DNA of 61,872 nt from Lachnospiraceae bacterium (GTDB lineage: Bacteria; Bacillota; Clostridia; Lachnospirales; Lachnospiraceae). The notes under the pieces were generated by a model. That model did not search any database and had not been told where the DNA came from. It was given only the letters and a program-made list of their open reading frames with translations. The translations under genes were made by a program, and so were the position numbers. This document shows, piece after piece, positions 53,849 through 60,598 of the stretch. Each line of letters begins with the position of its first letter. Within the stretch, counting starts at the first letter, position 1. The stretch lies in assembly GCA_017618075.1 (NCBI GenBank), contig JAFZUY010000048.1:1-61872 (forward strand), in the 5' to 3' direction.

Positions 53849-53926
53849 ATCGTACATTGTGTTCGATAAAATGATATAATGATTTTTGGAATCAAAACAA
53901 TAATCAGAAGTTTGAAAATGTACGAT
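53849..53926. promoter_or_regulatory. Divergent regulatory region with 9-bp inverted repeats
   Basis: ATCGTACAT (53849-53857) and ATGTACGAT (53918-53926) face each other between the methyltransferase and TetR genes. AT-rich -10-like sequence (GATATAATG near 53873) lies between. They are candidate operators for the TetR protein; no experimental basis. Confidence 0.45.
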
Positions 53927-53964
53927 AATGAACAATTTCGGAAAAATGTTCGGAAAGGTAAACT

Positions 53965-54513
53965 ATGGACAGACGACAGATGAAAACAAGAGCAGCGATT
54001 TTTGACGCACTTTCAACCCTTTTGAAACATAAGAAATTTGAAGATGTTACGGTTCAGGATATCATCGATGAAGCAAATATAGGACGAAGCACTTTTTATT
54101 CTCATTTCGAAACCAAAGACAGTTTATTGGAAGAAATGTGTGATGAAATGTTTAAACATGTTTTTTCGAATGATTTGTCGCCTGAAAAAAGCCATGATTT
54201 TTCGAAAGACGAAAAAGATATTTCAAGTCAGCTTACACATGTTCTTTGGCACATTAAAGATCACTCAGGGAATATAAAGGCAATCATGAATGGCGAAAGC
54301 GAGAAAATGTTTACCGGATATTTTAAAAAGTATTTAGAAGATGCTTTTAAAGAACATATTCGGCACATGCCTTATGGTGTTCCGGAGGATTTTAAAGAAC
54401 AGTTTATTATCGGAAGTTTTGTGGAAACTGTAAAATGGTGGATTGCGAACGGGCTAAAAATGAATCCGGAAGAAGTTGTCGGTAATTTCCTAAAAATGGT
54501 TATTCGTGTATAA
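53965..54513 (+). CDS. TetR/AcrR-family regulator
   Basis: 182 residues. The N-terminal helix-turn-helix is MKTRAAIFDALSTLLKHKKFEDVTVQDIIDEANIGRSTFYSHFETKDSLLEEM; the C-terminal helical ligand domain ends TVKWWIANGLKMNPEEVVGNFLKM, a pattern seen in TetR proteins that act with small Clostridial operons. It is divergent from the methyltransferase/DMT pair, its likely target. RBS CGGAAAGG precedes the ATG. Confidence 0.9.
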   Translation: MDRRQMKTRAAIFDALSTLLKHKKFEDVTVQDIIDEANIGRSTFYSHFETKDSLLEEMCDEMFKHVFSNDLSPEKSHDFSKDEKDISSQLTHVLWHIKDHSGNIKAIMNGESEKMFTGYFKKYLEDAFKEHIRHMPYGVPEDFKEQFIIGSFVETVKWWIANGLKMNPEEVVGNFLKMVIRV

Positions 54514-54550
54514 TGATGTCTTAGAGTAAGATTGTGGTTTTCCGTACTAG
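54509..54550 (+). promoter_or_regulatory. Leader element copy A
   Basis: TATAAT (54509-54514) is followed 20 nt later by TGGTTTTCCGTACTA (54535-54549). TGGT can pair with ACTA (one G-U) around TTTCCGT. The ATG of the monooxygenase gene is 13 nt further on, with AGAAGGGG between. Confidence 0.5.
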
Positions 54551-54562
54551 AAGGGGTTTTAT

Positions 54563-54886
54563 ATGCTTACAGTTAATCTTTATTATACAGGTGAAAACGG
54601 AAACGCTCGCAGGTTCGTTGAAGAGATGGAAAGCAGCGGGATTGCGGATAAGATCCGTGCTGAAGAAGGAAATGTCAGATATGAGTATTTCTTTCCGATG
54701 AAAGATCCCGAGACGGTTCTTTTGATCGATGCATGGGAAGACCAGGAAGCAATAGATAAACACCATGCCTCACCTATGATGAAGACTATCATGAATCTTC
54801 GTGAGAAGTACAATCTGCATATGAAGGTGGAAAGATTCATTTCTGATGATATGTCATCGTCAGATGAGAAATTTATACGCAATTAG
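54563..54886 (+). CDS. Antibiotic biosynthesis monooxygenase (ABM)-domain protein
   Basis: 107 residues with the ABM/quinol-monooxygenase ferredoxin-like fold: MLTVNLYYTG, EEGNVRYEYFFPMKDPETVLLIDAWEDQEAIDKHHASPMMKTI. Members are small cofactor-free or heme-related oxygenases or simple stress proteins; here oxygen chemistry is uncertain in an anaerobe. Element copy A and an AGAAGGGG site precede it, and element copy B begins right after its stop codon. Confidence 0.85.
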   Translation: MLTVNLYYTGENGNARRFVEEMESSGIADKIRAEEGNVRYEYFFPMKDPETVLLIDAWEDQEAIDKHHASPMMKTIMNLREKYNLHMKVERFISDDMSSSDEKFIRN

Positions 54887-54924
54887 ATTTTGGTTTTGCG
54901 TACTACCGCAGAATAATTATCTTA
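54887..54924 (+). promoter_or_regulatory. Leader element copy B
   Basis: TTTTGGTTTTGCGTACTACCGC begins 2 nt after the ABM stop and continues with AATAATTATCTTA, shared with copy C. TGGT/ACTA can pair around TTTGCGT. A terminator hairpin follows at 54955. Confidence 0.45.
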
Positions 54925-54954
54925 CAGGACAAACAAACAACTGTTTGGCGGAAC

Positions 54955-54995
54955 AAATGACGATTATGAGGAGAAATACATAATCGTCATTTTTG
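54955..54995 (+). terminator. Terminator after ABM gene
   Basis: AATGACGATTATG and CATAATCGTCATT form a 13-bp stem with a 10-nt loop followed by TTTTGTG. Confidence 0.85.
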
Positions 54996-55010
54996 TGTGA
55001 AAACTTAATC

Positions 55011-55057
55011 TTGACAGTGATTAGATTGTTTGCTATCATCTAAACAGTGATTAGATT
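55011..55057 (+). promoter_or_regulatory. Promoter with paired operators of second TetR gene
   Basis: TTGACA (55011-55016), a 17-bp spacer and TATCAT (55034-55039) form a near-consensus promoter. ACAGTGATTAGATT occurs at 55014-55027, overlapping the -35, and again at 55044-55057 at the start site, 30 bp apart. This is the expected position for autorepression by the TetR protein encoded next. Confidence 0.75.
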
Positions 55058-55070
55058 ATAGGAGATGAAG

Positions 55071-55643
55071 ATGAATACAGAGAAAAATAAACCTTATCAT
55101 CACGGTAATTTAAGGCAGGAACTGATTGAAAAAGGGCTTGAATATATTAACCGATGCGGCGTGGAGAATCTTTCAATGCGTAAGCTTGCAGAGGAAATTG
55201 GTGTAAGTCCTGCAGCTCCGTATGCACATTTTAAAAACAAAGAGGCCTTTTTGGAATCCACTCGTGAATATATAACGGACAGCTTAACGGATGCGTTACA
55301 GGAAACACTGGAAAAATGCACACATCAGGAAAGGATTTTGGTAGAACTTGGAAAACGATATGTATTCTTTTTTCATGAAAATCCGTTTTATTTCCATTTT
55401 TTGTTTACGACCGTAAATAATGATTTAAGCACCAATAAAGCCTTTGGTTTATTTGAGAGTGTTTCTTCGCAGATTCTGTCAGAAAAAGATGCGGGCTACT
55501 CCGGGAAAGAAATACGAAATAAAACCATAGCAATGTGGGCTTTGGTTCAGGGCATAGTACAGATTTCACTGGTTGACGGCGTGTTTAATAAAAAAAGAAT
55601 GGACAAGGAAATTGAAGAAATCATTTGTTCACTGGAGGTTTAA
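55071..55643 (+). CDS. TetR/AcrR-family regulator, WHG-domain type
   Basis: 190 residues from ATG 55071. GGAG at 55061-55064 gives 6-nt spacing; an ATG two codons earlier touches that site. The DNA-binding domain is unmistakable: YHHGNLRQELIEKGLEYINRCGVENLSMRKLAEEIGVSPAAPYAHFKNKEAFL. The YHHGNLR opening and C-terminal region (FALVQGI-like MWALVQGIVQISLVDG) fit the WHG subgroup. It is translationally close to the EFR1 ferredoxin gene (2 bp) and likely controls it and itself. Confidence 0.92.
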   Translation: MNTEKNKPYHHGNLRQELIEKGLEYINRCGVENLSMRKLAEEIGVSPAAPYAHFKNKEAFLESTREYITDSLTDALQETLEKCTHQERILVELGKRYVFFFHENPFYFHFLFTTVNNDLSTNKAFGLFESVSSQILSEKDAGYSGKEIRNKTIAMWALVQGIVQISLVDGVFNKKRMDKEIEEIICSLEV

Positions 55644-55645
55644 AT

Positions 55646-56422
55646 ATGATTGGAATATATATGAGCGGAACCGGGAATACGAAGCATTGTCTGCAAGTTT
55701 TGCTTTCTAAGCTGGAGCCTGAAGCGGAGATGATTCCGGTTGAGGACGAGTGTGCGGCAGAAAAGATTAAAGGAAATGAAGATGTTATTCTTGCCTATCC
55801 GACACAATTTTCCAATGTTCCATATATGGTCAGAGATTTTATAAATTGCAATTCCGGCATATGGCACGGGAAAAAAGTGTTCCTAATGACGACTATGGGT
55901 GCATTTTCGGGCGATGGAACCGGCTGTGCAGCAAGGTTGTTAAAAAAGTATGGGGCAATGATAATCGGTGGATTACAGGTTAGAATGCCGGATGCGGTAT
56001 GCGACAACAAAATGCTGAAAAAAACTCTTGAAGAGAACAAAAAAATAGTAGCAGAAGCGAATGAGAAAATAATAAAAATGTCAGACAGCATAATTAATAA
56101 TCATAAATATCCGAGAGAAGGGTTAAGCGTAGTGGCGCATCTGGCCGGACTTTTTGGTCAAAGGTTATGGTTCTATAACAAAACAACCGATTACAGTAAA
56201 AAACTGAAAATTGATGATAACTGCATTGGCTGCGGATTGTGTGTGAAAAACTGCCCGATGGGAAATTTGTCATTAAAAGACGGAAAAGCTGTTTCTGCGA
56301 ACCGATGTGCAATGTGCTATCGTTGCATCAGCACATGCCCAAAGCAGGCAGTTTTACTTCTTGGGAAGCATGTGTATGAACAATGCAGATATGAAAAATA
56401 TGCAACTGAGAATTTTCAGTAA
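55646..56422 (+). CDS. EFR1-type flavodoxin-ferredoxin protein
   Basis: 258 residues from ATG 55646 (GGAGG 7 nt upstream; an in-frame start at 55625 lies inside the tetR gene). Residues 1-150 form a flavodoxin fold with the FMN phosphate loop MSGTGNTKHC; residues about 190-235 hold two [4Fe-4S] motifs, CIGCGLCVKNCP and CAMCYRCISTCP. It should carry electrons between flavin and iron-sulfur clusters. Partner enzymes are not evident. Confidence 0.9.
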   Translation: MIGIYMSGTGNTKHCLQVLLSKLEPEAEMIPVEDECAAEKIKGNEDVILAYPTQFSNVPYMVRDFINCNSGIWHGKKVFLMTTMGAFSGDGTGCAARLLKKYGAMIIGGLQVRMPDAVCDNKMLKKTLEENKKIVAEANEKIIKMSDSIINNHKYPREGLSVVAHLAGLFGQRLWFYNKTTDYSKKLKIDDNCIGCGLCVKNCPMGNLSLKDGKAVSANRCAMCYRCISTCPKQAVLLLGKHVYEQCRYEKYATENFQ

Positions 56423-56441
56423 CGTTTATTAGAAACTGAAG

Positions 56442-56474
56442 AACCTGAAGGATGATGACTCTTCGGGTTTCTTT
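56442..56474 (+). terminator. Terminator after EFR1 gene
   Basis: AACCTGAAG and CTTCGGGTT form a 9-bp stem (one G-U) with a 10-nt loop, then TTCTTTATGG. The same hairpin class precedes leader element copy D at 60470. Confidence 0.75.
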
Positions 56475-56545
56475 ATGGTAAAATTTATTATGTTAGGAAT
56501 GCTATTTTTGGTTTTCCGCACCAACGCTTAGTAATTATCTTTAAA
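56474..56545 (+). promoter_or_regulatory. Leader element copy C, possible small transcript
   Basis: An extended -10 TGGTAAAAT (56476-56484) is followed 24 nt later by TTGGTTTTCCGCACCAA, which can fold as a 5-bp stem with loop TTTCCGC. GTAATTATCTTTA follows as in copy B. With the terminator at 56585-56624 this would make an RNA of about 130 nt. It also contains a 15-codon reading frame (ATG 56579) that ends in the terminator hairpin. No gene larger than that is present between 56423 and 56720. Confidence 0.5.
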
Positions 56546-56584
56546 TAAAAAAGGCTAGAGACGAAAGGTTGATTGCATATGAAT

Positions 56585-56624
56585 ACGGTCAGTGGAGATG
56601 CTTTTTCTCTGCTGACCGTTTTTT
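56585..56624 (+). terminator. Terminator downstream of leader element C
   Basis: ACGGTCAG (56585-56592) and CTGACCGT (56612-56619), extended inside by TGGAGA/TCTCTG pairing, followed by TTTTTT. Confidence 0.87.
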
Positions 56625-56644
56625 AGAAAGTTGTAATAAAATAG

Positions 56645-56699
56645 TTGACAAGTTCTAAACAAGGTGATAACATACACTTGTAACATAAAACATTACAAG
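56645..56699 (+). promoter_or_regulatory. Promoter and operator of YwnB-like gene
   Basis: TTGACA (56645-56650), a 17-bp spacer and TAACAT (56668-56673). CTTGTAA (56677-56683) and TTACAAG (56693-56699) form an inverted repeat at the start site. The same half-sites recur at 57363-57369 and 57467-57473 before the Rrf2 gene, so this is a likely operator of that regulator. Confidence 0.7.
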
Positions 56700-56720
56700 A
56701 TAAACAAGGAGGTTTCCATT

Positions 56721-57353
56721 ATGAAGATTGCAGTTGTAGCAGCAAACGGTCGAGTAGCACAGAAGGTTGTTAAAGAAGCACAGGAGCGTGGATTTAATGT
56801 AACCGCATACGCACGTGAAGATGAGAATAAGTCCGGTGCGGCCACATATATTAAGAAAGATATTCTGGACCTGACAAAGGAAGACTTGGCAGGCTTCGAT
56901 GCTGTTGTTGATGGCTTTGGCGCATGGGAAGAGGATAAGCTTGGTGGTCACGTTAAGACTTCTCAGCATCTTTGTGATATCCTCTCCGGAACGGATGTCC
57001 GTCTTCTGATCGTGGGTGGTGCAGGCAGCCTCTATGTAAATCCTGAGCATACGGCAGTTGTATGTGAAGGACCTGATTTCCCAGCGATGTTCCTTCCTCT
57101 TGCTAAGGCTCAGGGAGAAGAACTGGCAAAGTTGCGTGAGAGAAATGATGTGAAGTGGACATTTATCAGTCCTGCAGGCGATTTCCAGGCAGATGGTGAG
57201 AGAAGCGGAAAGTACATTCTTGCCGGTGAAGAACTGACGCTTAACAGCAAGGGAGAGAGTATCATCAGCTATGCAGACTATGCAATCGCAATGGTTGATG
57301 AAATCGAAAAAGGCAATCATATTCACCAGAGAATCAGCGTAGTAAGAGAGTAG
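56721..57353 (+). CDS. NAD(P)-binding oxidoreductase, YwnB-like
   Basis: 211 residues from ATG 56721 (AAGGAGG 8 nt upstream; an in-frame ATG at 56664 overlaps the promoter). It is an atypical short-chain dehydrogenase/NmrA-like fold: MKIAVVAANGRVAQKVVKEAQERG in place of the GxxGxxG loop, then DAVVDGFGAWEE, RLLIVGGAGSLYVNP and WTFISPAGDFQADGERSGKYI. B. subtilis ywnB has the same size and stands beside an Rrf2 gene, ywnA, as here. Substrate unknown, probably redox or electrophile stress. Confidence 0.85.
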   Translation: MKIAVVAANGRVAQKVVKEAQERGFNVTAYAREDENKSGAATYIKKDILDLTKEDLAGFDAVVDGFGAWEEDKLGGHVKTSQHLCDILSGTDVRLLIVGGAGSLYVNPEHTAVVCEGPDFPAMFLPLAKAQGEELAKLRERNDVKWTFISPAGDFQADGERSGKYILAGEELTLNSKGESIISYADYAIAMVDEIEKGNHIHQRISVVRE

Positions 57354-57377
57354 TATTGACAGCTTGTAACATCTGCG

Positions 57378-57460
57378 TTGACAAGCCTCGTGTAAACAGA
57401 TATATTATTGAAAACAGGTTTTCAATAATCAGGTATTCTTGAAAGCAAGTTTTCAAGAAT
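57378..57460 (+). promoter_or_regulatory. Promoter with two tandem palindromes before Rrf2 gene
   Basis: TTGACA (57378-57383), a 17-bp spacer and TATATT (57401-57406). At the start site lie two palindromes: ATTATTGAAAA/TTTTCAATAAT (57404-57429) and ATTCTTGAAA/TTTCAAGAAT (57435-57460), each followed by CAGGT. The repeat period is 31 bp. CTTGTAA (57363) and TTACAAG (57467) flank them. They could be operators or leader-RNA hairpins. Confidence 0.7.
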
Positions 57461-57488
57461 CAGGTATTACAAGCAGGAGAGTAGATCA

Positions 57489-57932
57489 ATGCAGATTACA
57501 AGCAAGTTTACAATCGCAGTGCACATTATTACTGCCATAGATTATTTCAAGGATCATGAGAAAGTGACAAGTAATTTTCTGGCCGGAAGCGTAGGTGCAA
57601 ATCCGGTTATTGTCCGGAATGTCATGGGCAACCTGAAGGAAGCCGGCATTATTGATATCAGCCAGGGCAAGAGTGGAATTACCCTTGCGAAAAGGCTTGA
57701 GGACATTACGTTCTATGATATATATAGGGCAGTAGATAGTGTGAGCGATGAAGGACTTTTCCATTTTCACGAGAATCCAAATGCAAACTGCCCGGTTGGA
57801 AGAAATATTCATAAAGCAGTGGATGAGAAGCTTCTGAAAGTGCAGCAGGCTATGGAAGCTGAGATGAAACAGATTACCCTTTCAGATGTTGTTGAAGACA
57901 CGAGAAAAGGGATCCTAAACGAAACAGCATAA
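57489..57932 (+). CDS. Rrf2-family regulator, YwnA-like
   Basis: 147 residues. The winged helix starts MQITSKFTIAVHIITAIDYF and continues with NPVIVRNVMGNLKEAGIIDISQGKSGITLAKRLEDITFYDIYRAV, standard for Rrf2. Only one cysteine is present (C101 in NANCPVG), so it cannot bind the three-cysteine Fe-S cluster of IscR/NsrR; like YwnA/CymR relatives it may sense thiol or electrophile stress through that residue. It follows the YwnB-like gene, its likely target. RBS AGGAGAG precedes the ATG. Confidence 0.92.
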   Translation: MQITSKFTIAVHIITAIDYFKDHEKVTSNFLAGSVGANPVIVRNVMGNLKEAGIIDISQGKSGITLAKRLEDITFYDIYRAVDSVSDEGLFHFHENPNANCPVGRNIHKAVDEKLLKVQQAMEAEMKQITLSDVVEDTRKGILNETA

Positions 57933-57952
57933 CAGGCAGCTGAGAATGATGT

Positions 57953-57987
57953 GAAGGTCTCCGGAGATATTTCTTCGGAGACCTTTT
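57953..57987 (+). terminator. Terminator after Rrf2 gene
   Basis: AAGGTCTCCG and CGGAGACCTT form a 10-bp stem followed by TTAAGAAAG; the T-run is short but the stem is strong. Confidence 0.82.
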
Positions 57988-58006
57988 AAGAAAGAAGGCG
58001 GGAAGA

Positions 58007-58627
58007 ATGGAAGCAGTGGATTATCTGGCTTATATTTCAAAGGTTATTCATACAACTATCGTAGCTACCGTGGATGATGAAGGGCTGCCGGTTACGGCTG
58101 CAATTGATATGATGGATAGCGACGAAAACGGATTATACTTTCTTACGGCTAAGGGTAAGAACTTCTATGACCGTCTGATCAAAAGAGGGTATTTGGCGCT
58201 GACGGCAATGAAGGGTGAGGATACTATGTCGAGTGTGGCGGTATCTGTCCGGGGCAAGGTCAGGGAACTTGGGTACGAGAAGATACCGGAGCTTTTCGAG
58301 AAGAACCCGTACATGCATGATATCTATCCGACGGAAGAATCCATGCATGCGCTGACGGTGTTCCAGATTTATGAAGGTACGGGTGAATACTTTGATCTGT
58401 CGAAAAAGCCGATCGAGAGATCAAGCTTTGCATTCGGTGGCGAGGAAAAGAAAGAACAGGGTTACTTCATAACGGATGCCTGTATCGGATGCGGATCATG
58501 CGTGGCGGTGTGTCCGCAGAACTGCATCATTCAGAATGAAGTGCCCTTTGTGATAAAGCAGGAAAACTGTCTGCATTGTGGGAACTGCATGACAGCATGT
58601 CCTACAGGAACGGTGGAAAGAAGGTGA
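58007..58627 (+). CDS. PPOX-fold flavin protein with 2x[4Fe-4S] ferredoxin domain
   Basis: 206 residues. Residues 1-135 match the pyridoxamine-5'-phosphate-oxidase-like split barrel (VIHTTIVATVDDEGLPVTAAIDMMDSDENGLYFLTAKGKNFYDRL), which normally binds FMN. Residues about 152-205 are a bacterial ferredoxin with CIGCGSCVAVCP and CLHCGNCMTACP. Electron transfer between flavin and clusters is likely; the substrate is unknown. It ends 6 bp before the macrodomain gene, so the three genes 58007-60404 look like one operon. AAGGCGGGAAG serves as RBS. Confidence 0.88.
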   Translation: MEAVDYLAYISKVIHTTIVATVDDEGLPVTAAIDMMDSDENGLYFLTAKGKNFYDRLIKRGYLALTAMKGEDTMSSVAVSVRGKVRELGYEKIPELFEKNPYMHDIYPTEESMHALTVFQIYEGTGEYFDLSKKPIERSSFAFGGEEKKEQGYFITDACIGCGSCVAVCPQNCIIQNEVPFVIKQENCLHCGNCMTACPTGTVERR

Positions 58628-58633
58628 CGGCTG

Positions 58634-59440
58634 ATGTCTGAGATAATTACACAGGAACAGAGGCTTGATTTCCTCGTGGAAGAGTTCAAGGCTGATTCCA
58701 ATGAATATAAGAATCTTGAAACACCAAAGGATACGGAAGGGAAAAGACGGATTCTCCGTTCGCTTATGAATATCCGTATGCCAAAGGAAATGGCGGAAGA
58801 AGTTGTGAAAGTTCAAGATGAATATCTGAAGGAAAGAGCCACTGATAAAGGAATCGTGGAGCTGTCGGAGATCCCGGATATTCGTGAAGGTATTTCCATC
58901 TGGCAGGGGGATATCACAAGGCTCGCCGTGGACGCAATCGTTAATGCGGCTAATTCACAGATGCTTGGATGCTTTGTCCCTATGCATACCTGCATTGATA
59001 ATTGTATCCACACCTTCGCAGGAATCCAGCTCAGGGAAGAGTGCAGCAGACAGATGAATCAGCTTAGGATCAAATACGGAAGGGATTATGAACAGCCTAC
59101 GGCGGTTCCGATGCTGACGGACGCATACAATCTTCCGGCGAAGAAGGTGATCCATATCGTAGGCCCGATCGTTCAGCACAAGTTAACACCGGCACTTGAA
59201 AAGGATCTGGCTGACTGTTACCGGAATACCCTTGATATGTGCCTGGATAATGGGCTTAAGAGCGTGGCGTTCTGCTGCATTTCAACCGGAGTATTCCATT
59301 TCCCGAATAAAAGAGCTGCAGAAATTGCGATGGAGACCGTGCAGGGATGGCTAAGGGCGCATCCGGGTCAGATGGAAAGGGTGATCTTTAATGTTTTCAA
59401 AGATGAAGATAAGGACATCTACGAAGGACTTTTATCGTGA
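58634..59440 (+). CDS. Zinc-type macrodomain protein, ADP-ribosyl hydrolase
   Basis: 268 residues. A helical N-terminal region (1-80) precedes the macrodomain: WQGDITRLAVDAIVNAANSQMLGC (GDIT 92-95, NAAN 104-107), then CFVPMHTCIDNCIHTFAGIQLREEC. Residues C113, H118 and C120 match the zinc ligands of the SirTM-linked macrodomains of Staphylococcus and Streptococcus. FCCISTGVFHFPNKRAAEIA is the second ADP-ribose loop. It should remove ADP-ribose from proteins modified by the sirtuin encoded next (1-bp gap). Confidence 0.92.
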   Translation: MSEIITQEQRLDFLVEEFKADSNEYKNLETPKDTEGKRRILRSLMNIRMPKEMAEEVVKVQDEYLKERATDKGIVELSEIPDIREGISIWQGDITRLAVDAIVNAANSQMLGCFVPMHTCIDNCIHTFAGIQLREECSRQMNQLRIKYGRDYEQPTAVPMLTDAYNLPAKKVIHIVGPIVQHKLTPALEKDLADCYRNTLDMCLDNGLKSVAFCCISTGVFHFPNKRAAEIAMETVQGWLRAHPGQMERVIFNVFKDEDKDIYEGLLS

Positions 59441-59441
59441 G

Positions 59442-60404
59442 ATGCCTAACGGATATGAAGAATCTATCAGAAGGGGGATGAGTGCGGTGAGATACTTTAG
59501 CAGAAACATCTCTTATGGCAAGGGCACAAGGGAAGAGCAGATTGCCAGACTGAAAAAAGAAATTGAAACTGCCGATGCAATAGTGATCGGAGCAGGTTCC
59601 GGACTTTCCACTTCTGCCGGACTTACGTATAGTGGAGAGCGCTTTGATAAATATTTCTTTGACTTTGCAAAGAGGTTTGGAATCAGGGATATTTACTCCG
59701 GTGGGTTTTATCCTTTTCCGGACGACGAAACGCGTTGGGCGTGGTGGGCAAGGCACATCTATTACAACAGATACATTGATGCTCCGAAACAGGTATATCG
59801 GGAACTGTTTGAACTTGTGAAGGATAAGGATTATTTCGTCATCACAACAAATGTGGATCACCAGTTTCAGAAGGCAGAATTTGATAAGAAGCGCCTGTTC
59901 TATACACAGGGGGACTATGGTTTATTTCAGAGTGCGGATGGCCATGTTCAGAAGACCTATGATAATGAGGAATGGGTGATGAAGGCGATGGAGGCTCAAG
60001 GCTTTGTAAAAGATGAAGCGGGTGTGTTCCAGGTGCCGGAGGACAAGGGGATTACTATGAGAATACCAACAGAAATAATCCCGAAATGTCCTGATGACGG
60101 TTCGGATGTGACGATGAATCTTCGTGCAGATGATTCCTTTGTGGAGGATGAAGGCTGGCACAGGGCTTCGACGGCTTACTCGGATTTCCTGAGAAGACAT
60201 GAGAATCTTCATGTGCTGTATCTGGAATTAGGCGTTGGAGCCAATACTCCTGTGATCGTCAAATATCCATTCTGGCAGATGACAATGGCGAATGATAAGG
60301 CTGTGTATGCCTGCCTGAACTATGGCGAGGCATTCTGTCCGGGAGAGATTGAGGATAGAAGCATCTGTATAGATGGTGATATAGGAGAGGTGCTGGCGCG
60401 ATAA
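59442..60404 (+). CDS. Class M sirtuin (SirTM), putative protein ADP-ribosyltransferase
   Basis: 320 residues from ATG 59442, placed 1 nt after the macrodomain stop; an in-frame start at 59391 and an internal ATG at 59478 are alternatives. NAD-binding motifs are AIVIGAGSGLSTSAGLTYSG (about 46-65) and YFVITTNVDHQFQ (131-143). At the position of the usual catalytic histidine the sequence reads YTQGDYGLFQ, with glutamine (Q156), as in SirTM enzymes that ADP-ribosylate rather than deacetylate. The classical four-cysteine zinc site is not evident. In known operons SirTM modifies lipoylated GcvH-L; no GcvH-L or LplA is visible here, so the target is unknown. Confidence 0.9.
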   Translation: MPNGYEESIRRGMSAVRYFSRNISYGKGTREEQIARLKKEIETADAIVIGAGSGLSTSAGLTYSGERFDKYFFDFAKRFGIRDIYSGGFYPFPDDETRWAWWARHIYYNRYIDAPKQVYRELFELVKDKDYFVITTNVDHQFQKAEFDKKRLFYTQGDYGLFQSADGHVQKTYDNEEWVMKAMEAQGFVKDEAGVFQVPEDKGITMRIPTEIIPKCPDDGSDVTMNLRADDSFVEDEGWHRASTAYSDFLRRHENLHVLYLELGVGANTPVIVKYPFWQMTMANDKAVYACLNYGEAFCPGEIEDRSICIDGDIGEVLAR

Positions 60405-60469
60405 CTCGAAAGCTAATGCACTATGTTAAAACATTAACTACTGTGGAAAATGGATTTTAAGTTGTAAGG

Positions 60470-60497
60470 ACCTGAAGAGTGATGACTCTTCAGGTTT
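60470..60497 (+). terminator. Terminator after sirtuin gene
   Basis: ACCTGAAGAG and CTCTTCAGGT form a perfect 10-bp stem with a 6-nt loop, then TTATTTATGG. Confidence 0.8.
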
Positions 60498-60502
60498 ATT
60501 TA

Positions 60503-60575
60503 TGGTAAAATGTAGCTTGTTAGGTGTTCTAATTTTGGTTTTCCGCACCAGTGGGAGATCATTAACTTTTAATAA
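60503..60575 (+). promoter_or_regulatory. Leader element copy D
   Basis: Extended -10 TGGTAAAAT (60503-60511) and, 24 nt later, TGGTTTTCCGCACCA (60536-60550) that can fold as TGGT/ACCA around TTTCCGC. ATCATTAACTTTTA follows. The small EamA gene starts 48 nt downstream of the hairpin. The terminator-promoter-hairpin arrangement is the same as in copy C. Confidence 0.55.
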
Positions 60576-60598
60576 AACGCTCCAAGGGAGATGCGAAT

